DNA from: Bacteroidales bacterium
Lineage (GTDB): Bacteria > Bacteroidota > Bacteroidia > Bacteroidales > UBA4181
Assembly: GCA_031264715.1 (NCBI GenBank)
Contig: JAISDP010000043.1
Span: forward strand, 1-6,798
Reading direction: 5' to 3'
DNA: 6,798 nucleotides
Translations under genes and position numbers: made by a program
Shown here: positions 1 through 6,498 of the stretch, one piece after another
How positions within the stretch are numbered: the stretch's first letter is position 1
Layout of the letters: the number at the start of each line of letters is the position of its first letter
The notes under the pieces: model-generated
What the model saw: only the letters and a program-made list of their open reading frames with translations
The model's database searches: none
Told to the model about the DNA's origin: nothing

Positions 1-25
1 CAGATTATTTGTTTCGGGTTGTTTT

Positions 26-529
26 TCAGTCTTTTATAGTTTCGTCGTCGAGGTTTACTACCAGGGTATAGCCGATATGACTGATGCGCAGGTATAATTT
101 CCTGGCGCCCTGTACCTCCAGCACCTCGCCTGTGATGCCTTTCAGCGGGCCGGATGCTATGGTAACGGTTTGTCCTTTCTGTATGGAGCCTGTCTCCATA
201 TTAAACGAAAGATTGCTTTCGACGGTACGCCGCATGGCGTCTATCTCGCGTTTGGGTATCACCACGGCTTTCCCTTTATATGATACATATGACACAACTC
301 CCTTCGACTCGAACACCCGCAGGTAGTCGCTCATGGGGATGTGCACAAAGACATAGGAATGGATGATGGGAATTTCAACCCATTTCTTGCGGTCGCTCCA
401 TTGTCTGAGTTCTCGCCGCAGGGGGAGGTATGTTTCTATACCTTTCTGCCGGAAATCGTCATATACTTTTTTCTCAGCCCTCGCCTTGGTATAGAGGGCA
501 AACCAGTGGTATGGGGTATCGTTGTTCAA
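26..529 (-). CDS. UpxY/RfaH-like NusG-family transcription antiterminator
   Basis: 167-residue NusG paralogue. The N-terminal NGN domain spans about residues 8-105, with the family signature WFALYTKARAEKKV near the start, then YLPLRRELRQWSDRKK and the strand HSYVFVHIP. A KOW domain follows at about 117-145 (GQTVTIASGPLKGITGEV). This layout matches Bacteroidota UpxY proteins, which bind elongating RNA polymerase and let it read through the long capsule or exopolysaccharide operon that they head; acting on such an operon here is inference, because the genes downstream lie beyond the left edge. The start is TTG at 529: an in-frame TAA lies two codons upstream, and the first internal Met is far inside the NGN domain. 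The length is normal for the family. It sits 14 bp behind the AlbA_2-type gene on the same strand, so the two are probably co-transcribed. Family assignment is strong; the target operon is unknown. Confidence 0.9.
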   Translation of the reverse strand: MNNDTPYHWFALYTKARAEKKVYDDFRQKGIETYLPLRRELRQWSDRKKWVEIPIIHSYVFVHIPMSDYLRVFESKGVVSYVSYKGKAVVIPKREIDAMRRTVESNLSFNMETGSIQKGQTVTIASGPLKGITGEVLEVQGARKLYLRISHIGYTLVVNLDDETIKD

Positions 530-543
530 GGCTTAATGAGTCA

Positions 544-1275
544 TCAAATTAATATTTTCCAATAACCGCCTTTGTCCGGGCCTACGCGTTCAATGAGTCC
601 TTTTCCCTTCAATGTATTGATATTGATGCGGATATTTTTTTCATTGTAAATCTTTACGGATGAATCGCCATAATGGGCATAATCGCGATGAACAATCATA
701 TTCATCACTATTTCGCGCAGGGCGTCCAACGGGTAGTCCCAGCGTTCTTCCCTTGCCGGGTTTCCCGTGATGATATACGCCTTGTTGATATGTTTCCGGA
801 TAAACGAAAGGACATCCTCTACTTCGGTGATCAGGTCGGCGGAAATGGTGATCCCGTCCTTGATGGTGATCTCGTCCTGGAAATGTCCCAATTCGATGGT
901 CGAAACAGCCGATTCACGTTTCATTAGCAGCAGGAAAGCGGCATGGGTAAGTTTTCCTTCCCTGATCAGTTCCATCTTGGCTAAAAATTCCGGCACATCG
1001 TTTTCAATGGGAATTTCTCTGCTTTTATTGTACAGGGATATCAAATGATTGGCTTTTTCTTCCGAAATGTCCGTTACCTGGTGATAGGTATCGATATAAT
1101 AATCCCAACTGCTGTTAAAGGTTTGCGTATGCATGTTGAGTATCTCGTCTCCAATGCCGACATATACGCTTCCTCCCCGGCTATTGGCAAATGCCGCCAG
1201 GGTTTCAATACATTCCGAATCAAAGGAGGATTTAAATTCTGCTTTTTCGGATTCTTTTTGGGGAATGGCATTCAT
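544..1275 (-). CDS. AlbA_2 (Schlafen-like)/COG2865-type regulator, internally deleted remnant
   Basis: 243 residues, recognisably from the family often annotated as 'RecG-like helicase' or AlbA_2 transcriptional regulator. Residues 1-43 carry the start of the AlbA_2 domain (AEFKSSFDSECIETLAAFANSRGG, then SVYVGIGDE). Residues 45-62 match a part normally far downstream (NMHTQTFNSSWDYY). Residues about 95-215 are the middle region, including ALREIVMNMIVHRDY at 185-199. Residues 214-243 are the tail of a winged helix (NIRININ, LKGKGLIERVGPDKGGYW). Compared with my recollection of family members of roughly 450-490 residues, two blocks are missing: the rest of AlbA_2 after residue 44, and everything between the HRDY region and the final wing, including the NPGxLP stretch. 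Both losses keep the frame. I start it at ATG 1275, because this Met begins family-like sequence; the open frame extends to 1353, but that extension is hydrophobic, unlike the family, and overlaps the promoter. It ends in tandem TGA codons, 14 bp before the UpxY gene. It may be a decaying gene or a reduced regulator; loss of the GHKL-like lid makes ATP binding doubtful. Confidence 0.72.
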   Translation of the reverse strand: MNAIPQKESEKAEFKSSFDSECIETLAAFANSRGGSVYVGIGDEILNMHTQTFNSSWDYYIDTYHQVTDISEEKANHLISLYNKSREIPIENDVPEFLAKMELIREGKLTHAAFLLLMKRESAVSTIELGHFQDEITIKDGITISADLITEVEDVLSFIRKHINKAYIITGNPAREERWDYPLDALREIVMNMIVHRDYAHYGDSSVKIYNEKNIRININTLKGKGLIERVGPDKGGYWKILI

Positions 1276-1292
1276 TTTAACAAAAAATTGTA

Positions 1293-1300
1293 CAAAGGTA
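1293..1300 (-). promoter_or_regulatory. Bacteroidota -7 element for the AlbA_2/UpxY pair
   Basis: The minus strand reads TACCTTTG, an exact match to the Bacteroidota -7 consensus TAnnTTTG, ending 17 nt before the chosen ATG at 1275. No good TTTG lies at the usual -33 distance; the upstream stretch is simply T-rich. The position fits transcription of both minus-strand genes and argues against the longer reading frame that begins at 1353, upstream of this element. Confidence 0.4.
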
Positions 1301-1310
1301 AAAACAAAAA

Positions 1311-1353
1311 CAATTATGAATGACGAATGATTGAATAATTCTTCACTCTTCAC
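1311..1353. repeat. Low-complexity intergenic stretch with tandem heptamer
   Basis: AT-rich spacer with recurring GAATGA/GAATAA-like units, then two exact tandem copies of TCTTCAC at 1340-1353. It resembles the degenerate intergenic filler seen in many Bacteroidota genomes. No coding or RNA function is evident. That it is a dispersed repeat is inference. Confidence 0.3.
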
Positions 1354-1383
1354 GGATTATTCGTGTTCTATTCCAAAAATCAT

Positions 1384-1413
1384 TTTCGTTTCTGTATATT
1401 TCTGTTATTTTTG
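1384..1413 (+). promoter_or_regulatory. Promoter of gcvP
   Basis: TATTTTTG at 1406-1413 matches the Bacteroidota -7 consensus TAnnTTTG exactly. TTTC at 1384-1387, 18 nt upstream, is one base off the -33 TTTG. Transcription from here would leave a leader of roughly 120 nt before the gcvP ATG, long enough to carry the fold described at 1438-1507. Confidence 0.45.
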
Positions 1414-1437
1414 TCCGGAATAAAATAATGACAGGTG

Positions 1438-1507
1438 GCAAGTTACAGGTAGCGAAGCGATCTCACGAAGCAACCGTTCTCATGGAACGTTAGCAGACCT
1501 GGCTTGC
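1438..1507 (+). other. Foldable leader element upstream of gcvP
   Basis: Two short helices stack around a hairpin. GCAAG (1438-1442) pairs with CTTGC (1503-1507), CAGGT (1446-1450) pairs with ACCTG (1497-1501), and inside them CGTTC (1475-1479) pairs with GAACG (1485-1489) across a 5-nt loop. The sequence does not match the glycine-riboswitch core as I know it. It could be a regulatory leader or a degenerate copy of a palindromic intergenic repeat; phrases such as AGCGAAGCGATCTC and TTGCGAG...AACGAAG resemble common bacterial intergenic repeats. Pairing is seen in the sequence; function is unproven. Confidence 0.35.
1456..1473 (+). repeat. 18-nt repeat, copy 1 (gcvP leader)
   Basis: AGCGATCTCACGAAGCAA matches the minus-strand sequence at 4496-4513 (AGCGATCTCACGCAGTAA) at 16 of 18 positions, including the first 12 without a break. 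The two copies flank gcvP in inverted orientation. Probably a piece of a dispersed intergenic repeat. Confidence 0.5.
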
Positions 1508-1541
1508 GAGTTCAACGAAGTTAATAATCAAAAAACAGTCA

Positions 1542-4439
1542 ATGAGTATTCCTTTTTCATCCCGGCACATTGGCCCTCGTGATCACGAGCTGGCTCAAAT
1601 GCTGTCAGCAGCAGGTGTTTCGTCAATGGACGAGCTGATCAATAAAACTCTTCCGGGCGATATCCGCATGCCTGCTCCGTTGAACCTGCCCGCAGGTATC
1701 AGCGAAGCCGCCTGCTTAGCCAGGTTGCAGGCTATGGCCGCCAAAAACAAGCTATATCGCAGCTATATAGGTATGGGTTATTATGGTACCCTGATGCCGT
1801 CGGTGATTAAACGGAATATCCTTGAGAACCCTTCGTGGTACACATCTTACACGCCCTACCAGGCCGAGATATCGCAGGGGCGGCTCGAAGCATTACTTAA
1901 CTTCCAGACTGTGATCGTGGAACTCACCGCGATGGACATCGCCAATGCCTCGTTGCTCGATGAAGCCACTGCCGCTGCCGAAGCGATGATCATGATGCAT
2001 AACGCCCGTTCGCGCGAAGCCGTCAAAGCGGGCGCCAACCGGTTCTTCGCGGACGAAAAGATGTTCCCGCAAACGCTGGATGTGATGATCACCCGTGCCG
2101 AACCGCTCGGCATTGAAATCGTCACCGGCTCATACCGGGCGTTTACTCCCGATACGACTTTCTTCGGGGCGATGGTGCAATACCCCGATGCCGACGGTGA
2201 TATCTGTGATTACAGCGCCTTCGCGGAAGCGGTACATGCCGCAGGCGCCAGGCTGGGTGTGGCTGCCGACCTGATGAGTCTTGCACTGTTGACGCCTCCC
2301 GGCCAATGGGGTGCCGATGTGGCAGTAGGTTCGTCGCAGCGTTTCGGCGTCCCGATGGGCTACGGTGGACCGCACGCCGCTTATTTCGCTACCCGCGACG
2401 AGTTCAAGCGTAATATGCCCGGCCGGATCATCGGCGTAAGCGTGGATGCACAGGGGAGACGCGCCCTGCGCATGGCATTGCAGACCCGTGAACAGCACAT
2501 CAAACGCGAACGCGCTACTTCAAATATTTGTACTGCGCAGGCACTACTGGCTACCATGGCCGGAATGTATGCCGTATACCACGGTCCGGAAGGCATACAT
2601 GCCATCGCTACCCAAATACACCGGTACACACATGCGTTGGCGGAACAGTTGACTGCTATGGGCTTTACCATTGCCAACGAACGTTTCTTCGACACGCTGA
2701 CCGTCAGGGTGTGCCAGGAACATGCTGAGGTCATCCGGCAAACAGCCGAAGCAAAAATGATCAATTTCCGCTATGGCGAAGGGTTGATCGGCATCAGCCT
2801 GGACGAAACCGTTACCGATGCCGACTTACAGGATATAGTGGCTGTGTTTGGCAAGCATCCGGTGAAGGGGAATAAAACCGGATATGCGGATTCCAAAGCT
2901 ACCCCGGCAGGTTTTGAAATCGACTTTACGGGTTCGCCGAAGGCAATCCTGGCAGGTTATACCCGTAACGACGCCTACCTGCAACAGCCGGTCTTTAACA
3001 GTTACCGTTCGGAAACCGGGATGATGCGCTACATCAGGAAGCTCGAACGCAAGGATATATCATTGACACATTCGATGATTCCGCTCGGGTCATGCACCAT
3101 GAAACTGAATGCCGCCACCGAAATGTTTGCACTCAGTTGGCCGGAGTTCGGCAATATCCATCCTTTTGTGCCGGCAGACCAGGCAACAGGTTATCACGAA
3201 CTTTTCGACGAACTGTCGAATCAATTAGCCGTCATTACCGGTTTCGATGCCGTATCGTTCCAGCCCAACTCAGGCGCTGCAGGCGAGTATGCCGGCCTGA
3301 TGACGATCCGTGCATATCTTGCCGGCAACGGTCAGGAACATCGCAACACGGTACTGATACCTTCGTCGGCGCACGGTACCAACCCGGCAAGTGCAGCCAT
3401 GGCAGGCATGGATATCATAACCGTTCCCTGCGACGATCACGGCAACATCGATATCACAAAGCTGGAAGAGTTAGCCGAAGCCAATAAGGACAAACTGGCC
3501 GCGCTGATGATTACGTACCCTTCGACGCACGGCGTATTTGAGGAAGGCGTAAGGAGAATCACGGCAATCATTCACCGTTGCGGCGGACAGGTATATATGG
3601 ACGGCGCCAACATGAACGCCCAGGTAGGATTAACCAGTCCCGGGTTCCTTGGCGCGGATGTGTGCCATCTGAATCTTCACAAAACCTTTGCTATCCCGCA
3701 TGGCGGTGGCGGCCCGGGCATGGGGCCTATCTGCGTAGCCGGGCATCTGGCTCCTTACCTGCCTAACCATCCGGTAATACGCACTGACAACGCAAAATAT
3801 CTTCCCGCCATCGGTGCAGCGCCGTGGGGAAGCGCCAGTGTCCTCACCATTTCGTATGCCTACATCACCATGATGGGAGGCGACGGATTGACACAAGCTA
3901 CCCGCATGGCCATCCTCAATGCCAACTATCTTTCGGCAAAGCTGCGTCCGTACTTCGAAACGCTGTTCACCAACCGCAACGGCATGGTGGCGCACGAACT
4001 GATCTTAGCCTGTTCCGGCTGCAAAAATGCAGGTATTGTGGCGGCTGATATTGCCAAACGTTTGATGGATTACGGATTTCATGCGCCTACTCTGTCATTT
4101 CCGGTAGCCAACACGTTGATGGTGGAACCCACCGAAAGCGAATCGTTGCAGGAACTCGACCGTTTCGTGGAAACATTAGCTTCGATCCATGCCGAGATAC
4201 AGGAAATAGCTTCCGGTACCGCCGATGCTGTTAATAATGTATTGAAAAATGCACCGCATACCGAACAAACGGTTACAGCCAACGAATGGACATATCCCTA
4301 TACCCGCGAGAAAGCGGCATATCCGTTGGCATGGATCCGCGAAAACAAGTTCTGGCCCGCTTCCAGCCGCGTGGATGATGCTTATGGCGACAGGAACCTG
4401 GTAAGCAGGGCGCCTGCCCGGAATGGAGATCAGGCCTGA
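1542..4439 (+). CDS. gcvP: Glycine dehydrogenase (decarboxylating), P-protein of the glycine cleavage system
   Basis: 965-residue single-chain P-protein, the fused form, full length. It is the cytoplasmic PLP enzyme that decarboxylates glycine and passes the aminomethyl group to lipoylated H-protein (GcvH), feeding one-carbon units to folate via GcvT. The N-terminal half carries FSSRHIGP at the start, then NPSWYTSYTPYQAEISQGRL, ANASLLDEATAAAEAM and GVPMGYGGPHAAYFA. The C-terminal half carries PLGSCTMKLN (from residue 514), SSAHGTNPASA (608 on) and the PLP site NLHKTFAIPHGGGGPGMGP with Lys714. ATG 1542 is supported because conserved sequence begins within six residues. No gcvT or gcvH is in the window, so the system is dispersed here. 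Oddities: the usually conserved H-E-x-I-L-D-x-R stretch reads HELILACSG, with Ala823 and Ser825 at the Asp and Arg positions; the C-terminus reads NLVSRAPARNGDQA instead of the common LVCxCxP ending. All core motifs are intact, so I expect an active enzyme. Confidence 0.98.
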   Translation: MSIPFSSRHIGPRDHELAQMLSAAGVSSMDELINKTLPGDIRMPAPLNLPAGISEAACLARLQAMAAKNKLYRSYIGMGYYGTLMPSVIKRNILENPSWYTSYTPYQAEISQGRLEALLNFQTVIVELTAMDIANASLLDEATAAAEAMIMMHNARSREAVKAGANRFFADEKMFPQTLDVMITRAEPLGIEIVTGSYRAFTPDTTFFGAMVQYPDADGDICDYSAFAEAVHAAGARLGVAADLMSLALLTPPGQWGADVAVGSSQRFGVPMGYGGPHAAYFATRDEFKRNMPGRIIGVSVDAQGRRALRMALQTREQHIKRERATSNICTAQALLATMAGMYAVYHGPEGIHAIATQIHRYTHALAEQLTAMGFTIANERFFDTLTVRVCQEHAEVIRQTAEAKMINFRYGEGLIGISLDETVTDADLQDIVAVFGKHPVKGNKTGYADSKATPAGFEIDFTGSPKAILAGYTRNDAYLQQPVFNSYRSETGMMRYIRKLERKDISLTHSMIPLGSCTMKLNAATEMFALSWPEFGNIHPFVPADQATGYHELFDELSNQLAVITGFDAVSFQPNSGAAGEYAGLMTIRAYLAGNGQEHRNTVLIPSSAHGTNPASAAMAGMDIITVPCDDHGNIDITKLEELAEANKDKLAALMITYPSTHGVFEEGVRRITAIIHRCGGQVYMDGANMNAQVGLTSPGFLGADVCHLNLHKTFAIPHGGGGPGMGPICVAGHLAPYLPNHPVIRTDNAKYLPAIGAAPWGSASVLTISYAYITMMGGDGLTQATRMAILNANYLSAKLRPYFETLFTNRNGMVAHELILACSGCKNAGIVAADIAKRLMDYGFHAPTLSFPVANTLMVEPTESESLQELDRFVETLASIHAEIQEIASGTADAVNNVLKNAPHTEQTVTANEWTYPYTREKAAYPLAWIRENKFWPASSRVDDAYGDRNLVSRAPARNGDQA

Positions 4440-4476
4440 TTTTGGTTTTACGCACTATAATTGAGTAGCGCGATCA

Positions 4477-4533
4477 CCCTCCCCATTTACCTGTTTTACT
4501 GCGTGAGATCGCTGACATTAAGCCGGGGGAGGG
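4477..4533. repeat. GC-rich inverted repeat in the gcvP/pepP convergent junction
   Basis: CCCTCCCC at 4477-4484 pairs perfectly with GGGGAGGG at 4526-4533, with about 41 nt between. The right arm lies inside the last codons of the aminopeptidase gene. It sits where a terminator for both convergent genes would be expected, but there is no clean T-tract after either arm, so it fits an intergenic palindromic repeat better than a standard intrinsic terminator. Rho-independent function is possible but weakly supported. Confidence 0.4.
4496..4513 (-). repeat. 18-nt repeat, copy 2 (gcvP/pepP spacer)
   Basis: The minus strand reads AGCGATCTCACGCAGTAA, matching copy 1 in the gcvP leader at 16 of 18 positions. 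It lies in the loop of the GC-rich inverted repeat, immediately after the aminopeptidase stop codon. Confidence 0.5.
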
Positions 4534-5831
4534 CAGGGGGTGGGCTTCTTCATCCTTTCCTCAATTTCGTCCGGTTCTATCGGGATGTGCTTCATCAGGT
4601 CGATAGGATCGGAGGGAGTGACCAGCATGTCGTTTTCCAGGCGTATCCCGATGCCTTCTTCCGGGATGTATATGCCGGGTTCGCAAGTCAGTATCGCACC
4701 TGGTTCAAGCGGTTGGTAGCGGTCGCATACGTCATGCACATCCAGGCCGAGCGAGTGTGTGACGCCATGCATAAAATACTTGCGATACAAAGGTTGATCC
4801 GGATCCTGCCGGCGAACATCTTCCATTGAGTATAATCCCAGGCGGACATGTTCCTCCTCCCAGAAACGGCCTGCCTGCATGTTGATCTGCACGATCGAGA
4901 ATCCCGGACGTATGATGTGCATTATCTTGCGAAAGACACGCAGCGCCGCCTCGTATAGCTGCCGTTGCCGTGGGGTGAACCGCCCCGATACCGGTATAGT
5001 ACGCGAACAGTCCGAACAATAGTAGGATAACTCGGCGCCAAAGTCGAGCAGCACCAGTTCGCCTTCCTGCATCAACCGGCTATTGACGTTGTAGTGCAGT
5101 ACGCAAGCATTTTTTGCCGAGGCGACAATCGGCAGGAATGCGTGGCCAGAAGCGCCGTTACGCATGATTTCGCAAGTCATTTCGGCCTCAATCTCGTATT
5201 CGTGCATCCCCGGACGTATGGCGCTAAGCACCCGATTGAACGCTTTCCCGGTGATTTCGCAGGCATTCTGTATCACATGTATCTCTTCGGAATATTTCAC
5301 AAAACGCAACGAAGCCATCAGCGGGGCCAGCCGGCCATACTGATGCAGCGGGAAACGTGTTTTCAGATAGTTGATCATCCGCAAATCGTATGTTACCAGT
5401 TCATTATCCCGTTTGATATCTTCGGCAACATTCACATAAATATAATTCGAAGGGTAAGCTATGTCATCAATAACCTGGTTGAATTCGTCTACATGTATCA
5501 CCGTTTCCACACCTGAAACAGCGGTTGCCTCTTTCGAACTGAAACGGTGACCGTCCCAGATTTCACGGACAGCATCGGCGTGTTGTATAAATAATATCTC
5601 ACGGTACCTGGGATTCGGATGGTCGGGGCAAACCGCGAGGATCGTATCCGGCTGCAGAATACCCGACATATAATATAAGTCGGAGTTTTGCCTGAACAGG
5701 AAATGCTGGTCGCCACTGCGGGGCATGCGATCGTTGGCGAAAAACAGCGCCAGGGTTTTGGGCGGAAGCAAAACGGCCAGCTTTTTCCTATTGTTGATAA
5801 AAAACGATGGTTGAAATGCGGCTTTTTTCAC
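4518..5831 (-). CDS. pepP: Aminopeptidase P (Xaa-Pro aminopeptidase), M24B family
   Basis: 437 residues. A cytoplasmic metallopeptidase that removes the N-terminal residue from peptides with proline in second position; no signal peptide or membrane segment is seen. The N-terminal AMP_N domain covers about residues 5-140 (FFANDRMPRSGDQHFLFRQN, DLYYMSG). The pita-bread M24 domain covers about 180-415. All five expected metal ligands are visible: Asp263 (LLDFGAE), Asp274 (YCSDCSRT), His359 (MHGVTHSLGLDVHD), Glu384 (TCEPGIYI) and Glu399 (RLENDML); His355 and His366 are the usual accessory histidines. The start is GTG at 5831: an in-frame TAA lies ten codons upstream, no in-frame ATG occurs between, and the next Met is residue 36. 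The last residues, PTPCPPPA, are encoded by the arm of the GC-rich inverted repeat and look like a replaced tail. It converges with gcvP (78-bp gap) and diverges from the response regulator. Confidence 0.95.
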   Translation of the reverse strand: MKKAAFQPSFFINNRKKLAVLLPPKTLALFFANDRMPRSGDQHFLFRQNSDLYYMSGILQPDTILAVCPDHPNPRYREILFIQHADAVREIWDGHRFSSKEATAVSGVETVIHVDEFNQVIDDIAYPSNYIYVNVAEDIKRDNELVTYDLRMINYLKTRFPLHQYGRLAPLMASLRFVKYSEEIHVIQNACEITGKAFNRVLSAIRPGMHEYEIEAEMTCEIMRNGASGHAFLPIVASAKNACVLHYNVNSRLMQEGELVLLDFGAELSYYCSDCSRTIPVSGRFTPRQRQLYEAALRVFRKIMHIIRPGFSIVQINMQAGRFWEEEHVRLGLYSMEDVRRQDPDQPLYRKYFMHGVTHSLGLDVHDVCDRYQPLEPGAILTCEPGIYIPEEGIGIRLENDMLVTPSDPIDLMKHIPIEPDEIEERMKKPTPCPPPA

Positions 5832-5893
5832 TGTAAAAAAGAATTTGATGCGATACTGTTAAATATTTCTAATTCGGTAATTATCCTGTGTTT

Positions 5894-5901
5894 CAAAACT
5901 A
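5894..5901 (-). promoter_or_regulatory. Candidate -7 element for pepP
   Basis: The minus strand reads TAGTTTTG, an exact fit to TAnnTTTG, about 62 nt upstream of the GTG start. No convincing TTTG is found at the -33 distance, so this call rests on the -7 motif and its position. Confidence 0.35.
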
Positions 5902-5945
5902 TATAGAACATTCCCGAATAATTATTGCATAAAAATACGGAAATA

Positions 5946-5977
5946 TTTGATTATTTTACAAAATAATCATATTTTTG
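5946..5977 (+). promoter_or_regulatory. Promoter of the response regulator gene
   Basis: Both parts of the Bacteroidota promoter are exact: TTTG at 5946-5949 (-33) and TATTTTTG at 5970-5977 (-7), separated by 20 nt. This is the best promoter in the window. Transcription should begin a few bases after 5977, leaving a leader of roughly 30 nt before the ATG at 6017. Confidence 0.65.
5948..5969. promoter_or_regulatory. Perfect palindrome (candidate operator) inside the response-regulator promoter
   Basis: TGATTATTTT (5948-5957) and AAAATAATCA (5960-5969) are exact reverse complements around a central AC. The palindrome starts in the -33 TTTG and ends at the base before the -7 element, so a bound dimer would block RNA polymerase. 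The arms are AT-rich, so chance is not negligible, but the placement is exact. The binding protein is unknown; I do not assign it to Fur, FNR or another regulator. Confidence 0.45.
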
Positions 5978-6016
5978 GATTCGTAAAAGGAGATGTGGAA
6001 AAACGAACAATTATAT

Positions 6017-6418
6017 ATGGCCGATAAATTGATTTTTTTTGTTGATGATGAACCTATGTTTATCAATTTGTTGGAGTATACGTTCAAGTGCCGGAACGGA
6101 TATACGATCAGGACATTCAATAGTGGCGAGGAATGTATTGCACACATGGACGTGAAGCCCGACTTGGTAGTGGTAGATTTTTTCCTGCAGGGTGATTCGC
6201 AAATGACGGGGTTGGATGTTGTGAAAAAGATCAAGGAAATCAATCCAGCTACGTTGGTTGTCTTTTTATCGGGTAACGACGATGATACCGTAATTAATGA
6301 AGCAAAAGCTGTGGGCGTAGAAAAATACATTCTTAAAAATGGTTATTTTATTGATAACCTGGTAGAATGTGTTTCAGAGATATTACCCGTAAATTCAACA
6401 GGTCCGGAAAATATATAA
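6017..6418 (+). CDS. Stand-alone receiver-domain response regulator
   Basis: 133 residues, made up of one CheY-like receiver domain with no output domain. The key residues are present: the acidic pair Asp10-Asp11 (FFVDDEP), phosphoacceptor Asp54 (LVVVDFFL), the switch residue Ser85 (VVFLSGND), the aromatic switch Tyr104 and Lys107 (YILKN). It therefore should accept phosphate from a histidine kinase encoded elsewhere and act by protein contact. I start at ATG 6017 because receiver domains normally begin a few residues before the first beta-strand (KLIFFVDDE). An in-frame ATG at 5993 would add MWKNEQLY; the AGGAG there directly abuts that ATG and is too close to serve as a ribosome site, and the predicted transcript begins only about 10 nt before it. 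Base composition is clearly more AT-rich than gcvP. It is followed at once by a hairpin terminator, so it is a single-gene unit. The signalling partner is unknown. Confidence 0.9.
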   Translation: MADKLIFFVDDEPMFINLLEYTFKCRNGYTIRTFNSGEECIAHMDVKPDLVVVDFFLQGDSQMTGLDVVKKIKEINPATLVVFLSGNDDDTVINEAKAVGVEKYILKNGYFIDNLVECVSEILPVNSTGPENI

Positions 6419-6451
6419 AAAGCCTTCTATTGACTGCCGATAGAGGCTTTT
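6417..6451. terminator. Bidirectional intrinsic terminator between response regulator and universal stress protein
   Basis: AAAAGCC (6418-6424) pairs with GGCTTTT (6445-6451) and TCTAT (6426-6430) with ATAGA (6440-6444), giving 12 bp with one bulged T and a 9-nt loop. The plus strand ends in TTTT after the GC pairs and the minus strand in a longer T run (TTTTTATATAT), so it can stop transcripts arriving from both convergent genes. It begins inside the stop codon of the response regulator. Confidence 0.75.
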
Positions 6452-6498
6452 CAACAAATGTAACAGGTCAAGTACCTAATAATCGATATTCCTATTTA

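Noticed and set aside
1276..1353. N-terminal extension of the AlbA_2-type ORF to a Met at 1353
   Set aside because: The added residues are hydrophobic and unlike the family, and they cover the predicted -7 element; the Met at 1275 begins family-like sequence.
1414..1541. Glycine riboswitch in the gcvP leader
   Set aside because: The conserved glycine-aptamer core and its tandem arrangement are not seen; only generic pairing is present.
1856..4455. Many long open frames antisense to or out of frame with gcvP (up to about 130 codons)
   Set aside because: They follow from the GC-rich third positions of gcvP, show no family motifs and have no promoters of their own.
4732..5516. Open frames of 95-140 codons overlapping pepP
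   Set aside because: Shadows of the aminopeptidase gene without recognisable domains.
5993..6016. Upstream ATG at 5993 as start of the response regulator
   Set aside because: AGGAG touches the ATG with no spacing and the leader would be only about 10 nt; the ATG at 6017 fits the domain boundary. It stays a possible alternative.
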